Part shown: positions 1-13,815 of the stretch, in pieces
Numbering within the stretch: the stretch's first letter is position 1
Layout of the letters: every line of letters starts with the position of its first letter
Assembly: GCA_022577435.1 (NCBI GenBank)
Contig: JAKOON010000009.1
Location: 9,768,911 to 9,832,910, forward strand
Origin: Embiotoca jacksoni
Taxonomy: Eukaryota; Chordata; Actinopteri; Embiotocidae
DNA length: 64,000 nucleotides
Direction of reading: 5' to 3'
Translations under genes and position numbers: made by a program
Notes under the pieces: model-generated
Told to the model about the DNA's origin: nothing
The model's input: only the letters and a program-made list of their open reading frames with translations
Database searches by the model: none

Positions 1-3000
1 GCGGACATCACTGATGAGAGACGGATGGGCATGACTAATTTCTACTAATAATGTATTACTCTTCTTCCATCCTAACCCAGAAAATCCAGTAAGCCTGAAG
101 GAACTGGGTTTGCTGTATGGTAAGAAATGTCTCCTCTCATCTCCATCATACATTCCTCATCAGAAAGTGGTGATGAGTTGTGATATGTTACGTGACCCAG
201 ATGATAAAGAGCCTTTTCATTGTCAATTTAATAGACTTAATACCTGTCTGACTGCTTACATGGTTAATCAATTCTGTTACAAAAAGACCAAAATTAACTT
301 CGTCTTTTAATCTCAAATTCATAACTTTTATATTTTGCGCTAATGCCATCTTGGTCATTGTTGGTATCCACTAACTGTCTCCATGAGAATTGAAACGTTA
401 GCGACTTGAATGCAAATATGATTTATTTAATTGACTTTTTCCACCGGAAAAGGACTGACCCAAGAAACAGCTCAACTTTTCTTAAGAGAGTAGTTTCTAT
501 GTAACCCTCCACCATACAGGTATACAGATGGAATTAGATATAGGAACAGTATATAATAACTCTCAGTATTGATTTAATCCATGACGCTTTATATGGAACT
601 ATAATATGTGAATTCTGTCTAATTGCACTGCATAAACTAAACCTGTTGGACTCTTGTTGGTGATTTTCAAAAACAATTTAAAAAAACAAAAATCACTGAA
701 ATTCATACTTGAGTAGCTGTAATAATTTGTAGTTCATAAAGAGCTGGTAGCTTCCGGTTTTTCAGTGTGAGAAAGTCATACTTAAATACCATTTATCTGA
801 ATGTGTGATTGCAATCAGCAGAAAATACGAGTCACTAAATAGGGTGTGGAGTGACACTTTAAAGATCCCACTGCAAGACCGTTAGTTTGTTACTGGATGA
901 CCAATATGATGAATACATATTTGATTTCTGAATACATTTGGAAAATATGCACGCTTACAGTATACAGTATGGCAAGTTTCATGGATTGTTATTTAAAGTA
1001 AAACATTTTAAACATTGTATCTTTTGGTATGTTTTGTTTGTTTGTTTACTCTTACTCTTTTAGAAAAGGATTTTTAGAGAAACCGAGGAATCAGTTCAGG
1101 GTCAGAAAATTCCTGTAGAAATCCTATTTCATGGTTCAATGTGTCAGGAGTCCAACCATTATAATTGTTTCTGCATAATAGCTAAGGGGAGGCTTTTTTG
1201 TAGATAGGATATGGGTTATTTACAGAGGCTTTCTCAGAAATCCAGAGTCACAAGAAGCACTTGTAAAAACTCAAGTCTTGGAAAAAGTTTCCAAAAATTC
1301 ACGAGACATGATAAGCAGCTTTAATTTGCATACGCAGCTTGTTTAGACCCGTTTAAATCTGCCCCACTGTACTAATTTGCCATGCCTCGGTGAACAGTGC
1401 AAAGTTCAAAGTATGTCACATGTACTGCCTAAGGGAGACTCTGGCAAACAGGTTGAACACTTTCAATAACAATCATAAATATAACAGAACAATGAAATAC
1501 TTACTTTGAGTAAGTTCACTTCATGTGATAATTATTCTGTTTACAAGCCTGGAAAAACACGTTTCATCTGACAGTGAGAGAAGAAAGATGACAGTTACTT
1601 TAAAATGATGCGAAAGGGAGGTGGATATTGTTTTTAGTCCGAGTGGTGTAATGCCTTGTCTTTCTCATCAGGACATCAAGGATCAAATGGCAGAGGAGGG
1701 CTGGAGTGATGGAACATGTGGATGTCCTCCAGAGACAACCAGATGGGGTCTCATGACCTGGCAGACATGACCTGTCTCATTTCATGGGCTGTCTTCAAGA
1801 ACGTGACAAACAAAGGTGTAATCATGATAGATCTCCACAAGACTAGAAAAGTAAATAACGGTGTTGCCAAAGCATTTATCCAAATATTTGTTTCATACAC
1901 AATAACTGAACATTTGAACACATTTAGATTGTTATATATCAATCAAATGTACGTATACACAGTATATCCTTTGCATGTGTTTGTGTGTGCGAATGCATGC
2001 ATGTGCCGTGCATGCTGTTGATACACGTTGAGCAGAAAAATATGCCCTGTCGCCTTCTCCCAGGAGAGCTTTTAATTTTGACGTCATTCAGCTCTTTGAA
2101 ATCTGAAATTACAGCGCTCTAACTTGTTTCTCAAATTTAAAAAGGTTTTTAAGTTGTCAGACTGAGTAGGTTGGTTGTTTACCAGATTTATGTGCATCTC
2201 TCTTTTTCCTCAGCTGGCCTGGTGAATAACGCTTGTCTGGCTGCTTTCTATTCATCCCCTTTAAGAGGTGCTGACAGACAAGACAGCTGGTTCTGAGGAC
2301 TGAGAAGCTGAGCGGAGGCTATGTGGACTGAACAGATCAAACGCTTCAGGTACACACCACTCACATCTTGCATTGAATATGCCCAGTAAGTATCAGTGCA
2401 GGGAGATCCTGGGCACACTTATCAAGGTCATACATTTTAGTGAAGAAACTGTATGTTTTATCATGTGTGGGTATATTTATTATGGGTGGGCTTTGTTTTT
2501 TTGTTTTTTTTTCTTCAATAAGAGACCTGTTCTGATTCCCAAGGCTGAAACCTTGAATATAACGATTCATACACAGCACATTGCATTTGAAGCTTAGAGT
2601 AATGCAGGTATCCTCAAAGCAATGTATTATTAATTTAAAAAAAAAAAAAACTAGATGAATACTAAATATATTTTCATATATAGATTAAATGGGATATGGG
2701 TTTTGTACTTTATAATTCTGTTTAGCACAACATGTTTGCCACACGCCGTACCTCGGATGATTGTACGTTTGATTTTTCCAGTTTCAATTGCAGTACCCTT
2801 TGCTGTACAAGTGTAAGTTAGCAAAAAATATATCTGGAATATCACATACGCACGCACACACACACACGCACGCTATCACACAATCAGCACAAACAGTTTC
2901 TTGCTGATCCAGTCTATTAGGATATGTTCCGTCACCCAGGTGTGCAGTTGAAAATGTCTCGTACATTCAGTGTCTGAAAAAAAAAAATCCGTGTTCCACC

Positions 3001-5136
3001 AGGATAAATGAGCTGTCAACATACCGGGGAGGATACTGTCAGATAAGCGGCATAATGCAAGGCTGAGAAATGTAGGAGGAAGGCAAATTATTCCATATGT
3101 TTTCCCGTACATATTTTTGTACACGTGTAACACATTTGAAACCCATATGTGTATGGTAATAGTAAATCTGGCTTAAAACTTTTGGAAAAGCAGCAAATGT
3201 GTTGTTACAGACGGTAAGAATGAAGTCTGTGAACTACACAAGCTGAGGCAGACTTTAGGCATGCTGACTTTCAAAAAACCCACGCGACAGCTTTCATGGA
3301 ACTTATAAGAAATCTCCAAACGATAGCATGGTGGTTTATCTTTAAAGGCAGCTGCGGTCCAGGCCTGGAGGCTCTGGGGGAAATCAGTCAGTAGTGAGTG
3401 TGTGAGCATGCAAAGTCTGTGTCAAAAAGTCATTGTCAGAAGTTTTCTTCCTCCTATCTCTGACGTGCTCCTCCTCTCTCCTGCTTCAATCCGACTAATC
3501 ATTTTTCTTGTTAATTACTTCATTACCCTGCAGAGCTGTCATGTCTGTGAGGTGGATAGATCTGATGCTTTCTGTGCTACACCTGCTCCAATGTATATTC
3601 TGTTGGGTTTTTTTGTTCAAATTTAACATAGCTGGCTTTTAATTTGTGGCATATAAAAAAATAAATACAAAAAAAATGTTGGTGGCCAACATGGTAGTCT
3701 TCTACACTTTATGTACACATAGATAGACAGATTAGATAGATGTTATCAGTGACACATTGATAATAAAAAAATTTGCCCATTATCCAGCATTCAGTAAATA
3801 ACCATAATTACAAATCAATGAGGTGTCAACAGTTTGTGGTTTCTGCAAAAAGAACAGTGTTTCATTTCACTTTAATAGTTCAGATGATGCATTTTTCTAT
3901 GTTCGTGGGTGTTTTTCCACCAGTATCATCTCAATCCTTCTCCAGACAGAAATCCCTTTTAAGCAGCTTTTTAAATAAAGAGATTTATTGATAAGCAGAA
4001 ATCCAGAGAACCACACATTAAAGCTGGGATAACTGAAGATCAGTGCGGATTATTTTGACAATTCAAATACAAAAATTCTAAAATCTGGAGACAGTAGTGC
4101 TGCAAAAGCCAAAAATCTGAGCTCTATGTATGTTTGAGACAATCCCCTTTTCACTGATATGTTTCAGGGACAGCCAGTGAACGGCATATCACAACCTGTT
4201 CTTGCAGGCAATTGCTGGGAAGATAAACATACACCTTGACTGATCTCAAATTCTTACACATACTGTACGAGTCAAAGACATAAGTGCAACATTTATCTAT
4301 AAATATCCTGATATAAATCTGTTGCGAAAGCACGTAAAAATGAAATGTTTCACATTGCACATTTTGAGCAGTGTCTGAGCAGGTAACAGGTCAGTGTCCT
4401 GCCTAAGGACCTTGTCAAATCGCGTTAGTTTATGTCGGGATAAAACCTGAGTGCTTTCAGTCACAGGTGTCAAATCAAAGCGGAATCATCACTTTTCTTT
4501 TCCAGCAGTAGAACTGGGAGACGGGCACGCATCAGCATAAAACTCTGCCTTGACACTGAGTGAGGTGCAAAGACACATGGGAAAATCTATGATGTGAACT
4601 TCTGCCCCGCAGCTAAACAAGACATCACTCTTATATCTCACCCATTTTATCTATCACCCCTCTCCAGCCTCTTTTCACATGCCCTAAGTACTTCTCAAGT
4701 CTTCTGTCAGCCCCTGCTTTGTTGTATAGGGCCTTGGTCATAGATTTTTGGAGCACAGAATCAATTTAGGATAAGAGTTCTCTCGCGCTGGCTGACGGGC
4801 ACGGAAAAGATGGTCAGACAAGTCTAGTTCAAAGCCGACAGGCTGTGTCTGGATACACATTAAAGCGTATTCAGTGCTTTCTACATCTCCTTGCCTTAGG
4901 ACAGAGAGAGAGACAGAGAGTGAGAGAGAGAGCGACAGAGGGGGAGAAATATTCATGACTGGATGAGCATCAGGGACAAATGGAGCAGGAATTACTAATT
5001 GGTGATAGAGGCAGTACATGGCTTAAACATGTTTTATTTTTTTTTTATTTTTATTTTTTTATCTCAGACTGATAATCATTAATGTAATTTTGTTACACTT
5101 GGGTGACTTTGTTTTATGTGGTTTTTTTTTATCATG

Positions 5137-5205
5137 TATATCTATATCTATATCGATATCTATATAGATATATATCTATCTAGATAGATGGATAGATGGA
5201 TATAT
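5137..5205 (+). repeat. TATC/TAGA microsatellite
   Basis: Imperfect TATCTA/TAGATA repeats that are partly self-complementary (ATATCTATATAGATATATAT). Confidence 0.85.
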
Positions 5206-5578
5206 TTCTATGTTGGTCAAAACAACAATCATTATATATGACTGTAATTTAGTCTGAGTGCATGCCAATATTCATTTACATGTCTTGGTAAAATAATGAA
5301 CTGGAAGCCTTCCAAGCAAATAAGAACTTCAAAAATATGTTTGCAGTAGTCATTACTTTCCTCATGACTGACTGCAGACTCTGCTACATTTATTTTGTGG
5401 AGCAGTTTATACTCCAGCAGGGGAGGGTCATATATAAGTGGATCATACAACAAAACTAAATATGATTGCGTCCTCTATTTTTAACACTGGTTCTTCCCCT
5501 TTCTTATATGACAGCACTGATAAGATGGTTTGTGAATGGTCAACAGTACTAATTTCAAAATTCACCAACGATGAACCC

Positions 5579-5596
5579 TATATATTATATTATATA

Positions 5597-5643
<47 letters not shown>

Positions 5644-5660
5644 CATATATGTATATATGA
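5579..5660 (+). repeat. (TA)n with TATACA units
   Basis: An interrupted TA tract followed by ATACAT repeats. Confidence 0.9.
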
Positions 5661-8600
5661 TGGTAATGCCTTAAAAATAGAGATTGCTAGGATTTATTTC
5701 TGGCTGTTACAGACATGATGTAGTTTTGCTGTGGTATTCTTTGACCTTGTATTTTGTCACAAAAAGAATGAGTTGATAGCAGATTTAATATGCCTAATAT
5801 CTAATCTATGCGCCCAAATAATGTCCTCTATTATCTTTTTATTCCTCTGGAGAGTGTTTTGGACAGGGAATTAAAATTTCTCATCAGGCCGTGGTGACTC
5901 ACAGTATTCCAAAGCTCTCTAACGAAGGGTAATGTGTGATATTCCTCAGCAGACAAATGAGGTATGCGACTGCATAGAGAAATGATTGAAAAATGAAACA
6001 ACAGGTTTGAATTGTTTTTCTTTAAATTCCACGTGTCCCAGCAGATGAATTGAGGATATACGCATGTAACAACTTGGTTACCTTGTGTTTGGAAGATGGG
6101 ACAGAAATTGTGCTGTGCCTGTCTGACGTGTTGTGCTGGCTCGGGTCCAAACTGGCGAGCTGCCTGGTGACTGTGAAAGCTGCCAACACTGATGCCCATA
6201 GAAGTACGGGATATGCGATGTGGACTTCAACAAAGCATAAGACCACATATCAATCTTTTCACATTGTGTTAAAATCTTAAAGCACATCAGGGGAGGATGT
6301 GCCGCAATTGTTTGGCTGAGCACAGATACAAATTAAAGTGAGAAGGGTTTGCAAATTCACAGGCAATTAGAGACTGAATGAAATAGCATTTTGAGCAATA
6401 GATGGAGAACGCTACTGGGTTTTCAGACTGTTAGCTGTGTAACTGAAAATGTGTAGACAGCTGACTTATAGGAAACCTGCAATGGACTGACAACTTGTGT
6501 TCACTTGCCATTTTCCACTACATGCTGAGATAGTCCACATGATTCTTAGGAACTAGTTGAAAACTGATACACCTTGGAATAATAAATATAACATCAAGAG
6601 TGTGCACCAAGGACACGAGGCCATCCAGCGTTTTATAGCTGTATATATAATTCCATGTTCTCGTACCAATCTGAGCTGAGATGCAAAGTCTTGCACTATA
6701 TGTAAGATAAAGAACTAGTCATGCATCTGTCTAATGCTTCATCACATTCTGAAAATAATCGGCAAAAGCCATTTCCCATGAAAAGCCTGTTTTCTGAACC
6801 ACTGGAGCTGAGCGTCTGTCTCTAAATGCAACAGGGACAAGGGCAGAAAACATCTTAATAGGTCAGCCTATCACAGAGGATACACAGAGACACCCCTCAC
6901 TGTGAATCACACTATAAATAACTTCAGTAAGTCACCGGGAGGCCATTTATTTTCCCAGTTAATATTTTATACACGTTTTTGCTAAAAGCTTGCGTTAGAA
7001 CTATTTGTACGAATTTGCCAATTCAAACAGCATTTCATTTAATTAGCAGCGTTTCACTGGGCAAGGACGCATTCAGAGTGACAATGATCACAGATTTGCA
7101 AAGCGTTCTAGTTTTGTAAACTTTTACATCAAGGAATACATAAATTAGCATCTCAATGATGGTGTTCGGAGAATAGTTGTATCCATCCCATCGATAGTAA
7201 GCTCGAGAATGAGTCTTTTTTCTTTCTTTTTTTTTCCTGTTGAATTTAAAGTGATTGTGCATAATTAGCAATTGCCTCCTAACTTGCTGGGGCATTTCGT
7301 GACTAGCAGTTACAGAGTAACCAAAGCAACCAGCTGTTCTGATGTTTGTATCCACATCATTTATGCCACATCATCTGAGACCTTTCACAATTTGTCAGAA
7401 TGGACTGAACCAATCAAATCAGATAATTGGTGATATGAATGCTCAGGCAAACATTCATGCGTAACATGATTTATAGTCTTCCAGTCCACTCGTGGTTATA
7501 GCATAGGCCCTCTTGCTGTGAGTCAACCGTTTTTACTAAACCATGTTTCCTTGAGAAATTATTATGACAGACTTGTAGAGCCTTAATGTTTAATGCATGC
7601 GTGTGATATATAACTAGGAAGGTGAGTTAATATTCTGTTTGGTGAAGCAGTTGTATGTTTAAACATACAGAATTAACCGATGTTTCATCAATGTGTGAGA
7701 GGAAGTGTAGCCACTGGAATTTAGGTTTCTCTTCACGATGATGAATCATGTCATAATGTCATGAATCTTCTTTGAAACTGGTGCAAAGGTGAAAAAAAAT
7801 CCCACAAGACATTATCCTCTGCGTTTACACTCTAAGCAAAGAGAAGAGATTTCTGAGGGTAAATCTGAAGCTGCAGTTCAGACTTTGTCGCCACAAAGCC
7901 ATATTTGCTAAGAGTAGGTGACTGCCGTCAAAATCTTTTACCAGCAGCAATAGGAGTCACAAACCGCTTGTGTCAGTTCATGCTCAGTATACAGTCCAAG
8001 CCAACTGTTCCATCTACTCGACCTCTCCAGTCGCATCCTCACTGTGGAACTGGATCCGTTTTCTTTTTTTTTTTTTTTTAAATTTGAGTAATGCAGTTGA
8101 GTAGGCAAACCTGCCCCACATTCCCCAGACTGAACACCAAACACAACTCCCCTCTGACACATATGGAGTAAACTTCACTTTAGATCTGGGTTCACTGAGT
8201 CAGGAGGATGTTTCTAGGTCAGTGAAACGGACAAGTAGTAGTATATATTTCAGATGCACTGTAGATTTCACTCCTCCCTCAGAGATGGAGAGCGCGTGTT
8301 ATGCTTTTTTTTTTTTTTAGCTAGATTATCTCTCATCTCATTGGAGAAATCTTGTCCTTCTTTATGTTCCATCTCTTATTCATGACTGAACCAACATTCC
8401 AATAGTGAATGTTTAATCCTATAAATGTGAAACTCAGAATTAAGTCTATTTTTAGCCAGGAAGGAACTGCCAAACAGAGGAAATGCTATTCTTTTAAACA
8501 TCCTTGTGCTTAAATATGCATTTCATCCAGTGAGCACAGTGTTTTTGTGGATTTGAAAATATGCAGGTCACCACACTTTAAAATCACTGTCACCAAAAAA

Positions 8601-9799
8601 TAGCACCGATTAATTTAATTAACGATAAAACGGGATTAAAAATCTTGTAATTCAGAATCAAACTGCTCTTCTCTTTACGTGGTTCATTTAAGTGATATAG
8701 GTGCATTACTAGGCTGTAGGATGTAATACATTTTATTGAATGAATGAATGAATACAACAATATAAAAAATAACAACTATCTGTCGTGTGCATGTGTTTTT
8801 TCCTTATGGCTGCATTTTAACATATGTATGGCCAACACCAATAGATGCATAGATTGTCTGCAAATAGTACATATATATTACTGCTCATACAGATGCTGGT
8901 TTTACAATTCTGAAGCACGTCAATGAATCTGTCTCTTGTAATTTTCTAGTTATTTCTGTTTCCTAAGGAAAACATAAAGTCATGCGAGACGCCTCTCTCC
9001 CCCTCCCATATGTAGACTGAGTTGTGCTCATAATTGATCCAGGCAGAGCCATAAATATTCTGAACATGACCTGTATCATACATGAAAATGAGAAAGAAAG
9101 AAAATACCAAAAGTGCGTAGAGTGGAGCCAAACAGATTCTGCCAATAGCGAAGGGGCTAAAGAACGACAAGCTGTGCTGACTGTGTCATGGAAAGGACAT
9201 TTCTAACTAAGCTGTACTGCCCTCGTCAGGAAATGAAAATGAATTTTCTTACTTGGAGGTGGAAAAGACAGAGTAGTGTTTGATTCGAATACTTTATTTT
9301 GTAGTACGAACAAAGAGCTGTATGAACTACTGCAGCGTAAACTCTGCATGTCTTGACGTGAAGTGCCGTGAACTGTCACTGTTGTGCTGCAGCTTTATGC
9401 TCTGGATGGAAAGAGTCACCGTCGGCTGCTCGTTGCTCCATCGGACAGCATTTGCTTGATTTCTTCATGTGGAATTGCTCCGGCTTTTATTTTTGTATTT
9501 AAGCTGTGGCGCTATTTAGAAATTTTATTCAATGAATTTATTGTAGCTCGTTTCTTCGGGGCACATTGTGCAGGTCCAAATGTACTTGTAGATAATTACT
9601 TGAAACTTTACAGGTGTTTAGACCTCTTCTTTTTGTTAAACCTCAATCAGACTTTGCAAGATACAGAAGGTAGAAATGCTCAATAGTATAATTTAATTGC
9701 TGTGCTCTCGTCTCCAGATTTAGTCGTCGGTTGCCCCTCTATTAAAAACCTTATAGATTCATTTTGGAGTGTTGGCATACTGCATTTTCTTAAATTTTA

Positions 9800-10380
<581 letters not shown>

Positions 10381-11782
10381 CTAGCCATCTATACTTTTAC
10401 AGTACAATTGTGTCTTTAACAATAACTTTATATTTGTCTGTAATTAGTTGTTGAACACAAATGAAATGCACACATGCAGACCTTTTAAAATAAACCTCGG
10501 GCCATTTTGCCAGATTAATTGAAGATGTTAGACCTTTGCAGCTGATATAGCAACAAACCCCCTCCGACTACAACATCAAACCACTAGATGGAGACATCCA
10601 TCTACTTAAATCCAGTCGCCCAACATGGTCTCTTTTCTGAGTAATGCATACTGTAATCAGACTGCACTGTCAGCTGGACCATAAATCATGCTCTGTTAGA
10701 TTAACAGTCAAACAGAGTTCACGGTTTGCATTAAAGTGATCCAGATAGACCAAATTAGACTAAGAGGAGGGTTTGAAAATGATTGCCAAAGGCACTCAGA
10801 GAAATGGGAACAAGTCGTGGTTCATATTGATAGTGTCATTAGTTACAAATATTGTTCACATGAGTGATGCCCTATTTGTATATTCCTAGTGTTCAAATGA
10901 AAGGAGGAAATGTAAATGTATATAATGAGTAAAATAAAGTTAATTTCTTTCATTAGAAATGAAGTACACTTCGTCAAACTTGAGTTGGAACCTTTAATGA
11001 ATGTCCCTTGACAGTTATAATTTCAGACAGAAATCCAGTTTAAATATTATTTACTTAGTTTAATAAAGATAGGGATACTAATAGCTAAATTAAGATTAGT
11101 GATGACTCATAAATCAAGCTGACATCAAAGGATATTAGACAAAATTGAAATATGACAGTTTAGCTGACTTGTATTTTCCCCGCAAGAATAAAACTTCCTG
11201 TCACTATGTTCAATTCTGGTGTTGCGTTGCGCCAATTAAAATGTGACATCAGAATATGTCTCGAGTGTTGTATAAATTATGGGTTGAATTAACTGTGTTC
11301 CACTGCCGAAGATGTGGATGTCAAAATCCCACTAATTAGCATTGCAAAAAATGTCAGTTGCAAAAAAAGTTAAAATAGCAAACAATTCACACCGAAGGAA
11401 GTATCGCTACAACCTCTCACTTTTCTTTACTTCTGATACGCACATCACAGTACAGACTAACAACAATCCTGCTACTTGTGTCCGTGTGTGTGCATATGGA
11501 CGCGCGTGTGCACGATGCACTGTGTGTAATACCCTGGGGAAGAGGCATGCAGCGCTTTTGATTGTGGCGGGGCAGTCTCGGTGCAATACAGTGTGACAGA
11601 CCCTCACTGAATGAAGAAAAGATGGAGTCTGCTCACACGGAAAGCCTCAGGGACGATTTTTCCCCTCTAACTTTCTTCCGATGTTCTTTTTGCTTTGTCA
11701 TATTACTCACTTCCTCTGCTGGAGTCTGTTGAGCTACACATTTTCTTCTCTCCAAATATGAGAGCATGCACAGACACACGTG

Positions 11783-11785
<3 letters not shown>

Positions 11786-11819
<34 letters not shown>
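11786..11819 (+). repeat. (CA)n microsatellite
   Basis: GTGCGCGCA followed by an uninterrupted CA tract. Confidence 0.9.
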
Positions 11820-11822
<3 letters not shown>

Positions 11823-12505
11823 CCTTTTCATAATCTCTGCACACTGTCTGGATGGTAATAGGAAAGAGTTGACTTCCATATGAGCTCTCCACCAATAGGC
11901 TGAGTGAGCAGGGAATAGGCTGGATGTAATGCTCTAATAAGCCACAGACATGAATTTTAGGATCTGATTCCATCCGTCTGACGTCTCTCCCCCCACCTCC
12001 CCCCGTACTCTTTTTTTTCTTCCCATGGTGTCTCCCCTTGCCAGCTGTGTTTGTGCTGTTATCCTCATGAAATGGTTTGTGAGTTTTTAAGACAGGTTTT
12101 TATGTGGTATTACATCATTGGTTCTACAAACGGTGCCAGAGGGCCAGTTGGCACCTTTTGAGCTGTGTTGGTTGTGTTGATATTAACACTCAGGCTGTGT
12201 TAACTTGGTAACTTTACTCCCTCCTCTAGGGAGAGTGTTTATTTATTAATGCGTTGTTTGGCCTTTGTTTGATTCAGGCGATAACATTCAGTGATGAACA
12301 AAATCACTGTTACATCGTAATATTTTGTAAAAACACCATAACTCGGGTCCACATTTGGTCAGATACTAAATTAACGACACTAATCTTGGGTGTCCACCAT
12401 GAAACTGCAGTGATTGTATAACTCCTCTGTGCTGTTGCATTGAAGATGTGTCTGAAACATCCACTTTGTACAATTTTTTGTTTTTGGAGCATTGCCTACT
12501 GTCTA

Positions 12506-12575
12506 TCAGAATCAGTTTTGTTGGCCAAATTCCTTCACTACACATATAATGAGTCAGGACAACGTCTCATCACAG
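12506..12575 (+). mobile_element. Degenerate dispersed-repeat fragment
   Basis: ATCAGAATCAGTTTTGTTGG and CCAAATTCCTTCACTACACA resemble the fish dispersed motif ATCAGAATCAGCTTTATTGG, from memory. Limits are approximate. Confidence 0.35.
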
Positions 12576-13524
12576 GCAGCATACGGAATCCTTTTCATAC
12601 ATTTGAGTATTAGTTTCAGTATTTATTGAATTTATTTTTCCAAATTCATTTAAATATCAAAACAAAATACCTGCACCGGTTAAAATAGTCCTATTGCTAT
12701 ATTCTTGATGTGCTGACATTACACTGAATATTGTCAGGGGAGGATACTGTATCTTGCTGTAGACATGTGCACTGTTGTTGCAGCCATGCATACGTGCACT
12801 TTGTATAGCTCACTGATAGCGAGGCTGAAGACTGAATGAATATGATAATATTGGTAAAGGAGGAACAGCTGTGCACCCACAACACAGAAAAGTTGCTCAG
12901 AGGCCAGAAAGCCTGTCATTATCTAATCCTCTTTTTGACTGGGCCACTAGCAACTTTGCCTGAATGACAATGCTGCATTTCAAGACAGCAGCAGTCAGAG
13001 CCAATCATTTGCGCTATTTTGTATTCAGGCCTCATCTTTCCACAATGGTTTGTCTTTTTGGCATCGTCTGTCAAATGCTATTCTGTTCTCACTCTGTCGG
13101 GGTCACTTGTGAAGGAATATTTTTCTTTTCAGAGCAAACTCATCTGCTGTCCATGTTTTGGTACTGATGAAAGCGTAGAACATTTGCACTCATTATGTAG
13201 CATTTGTGATTTGTCAACGATTCAGTTTATGTTGAAAAACAGTCGGTGTGACATTTCCACCTGTATTGAAATGGGATGCTACATTTTAGGCCTAAATTTA
13301 CTTGTTATTATCTTTTTATACGCTAAGCAAGTGATAATATATAGACTTTTTTCACCATGGTTTAAGGACAATAGTAGGAAGTTGGAACAGCCCTGAATTT
13401 AAATCTATAGTGAGTGACTTTTACATATACAGAAATATCCATTCCATTCAAGCTTTTGCCAAACAAGTTCACACAATATTGCATAAACCCATCACAGCCA
13501 AATCTCACAGCATACAGAGTTTTT

Positions 13525-13815
13525 GGGAGGCTGTGGCTCAGACGGTAAAGTGGGTTGCACACTAATCAGAAAGTTGGTGGTTTGATCCCCAGGTCCTCCT
13601 GTCCACATGCCTAAGTGTCCTTGAGCAAGACACTGAACCCTAAGTTGCTCCCAATGGCGTACCATCGGTGTGTGAATGTGCTCCTGGTGGCTGATTGCAT
13701 GGCAGCTCAGTCTCATTGGTGTGTGAACATGTGTGTGAATGGAAAACCATGTAAAAAGCGCTTTGAGACCACAAGGTGATAAAGCACTGTAGAAGTGTAG
13801 ACCATTTACCATTTA
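13525..13815 (+). mobile_element. tRNA-derived SINE
   Basis: The 5' part resembles a tRNA promoter: an A-box-like GTGGCTCAGACGGTAAAG and a B-box-like GGTTTGATCCC. It continues with TGTCCTTGAGCAAGACACTG, ACCATCGGTGTGTGAATGTG, AAAGCGCTTTGAG and ends near ACCATTTACCATTTA. This is a family dispersed widely in teleost genomes. Open frames over it are chance. No clear target-site duplication was read. Confidence 0.8.

Larger units (their letters stand above)
1..9790. other. Noncoding stretch, probable dtnbp1 intron
   Basis: AT-rich sequence with no recognised exon. It holds short homopolymers, a CA patch at about 2850-2870, and TATC/TAGA and TA tracts described separately. Open frames here are short and lack family motifs. 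One splice-bounded stretch, 2214-2349 (acceptor tttttcctcag, donor CAG|gtacac), is stop-containing in all frames but carries an ATG at 2321. Confidence 0.5.

Noticed and set aside
6037..6280. Open frame LRIYACNNLVTLCLEDGTEI and following
   Set aside because: It is open for about 80 codons, but its codon use looks random, it is Cys-rich and there is an equally open frame on the other strand.
13530..13595. tRNA gene
   Set aside because: Only degenerate A- and B-box-like sequence of a SINE head. A functional tRNA cloverleaf is not formed and the sequence runs on into the SINE body.
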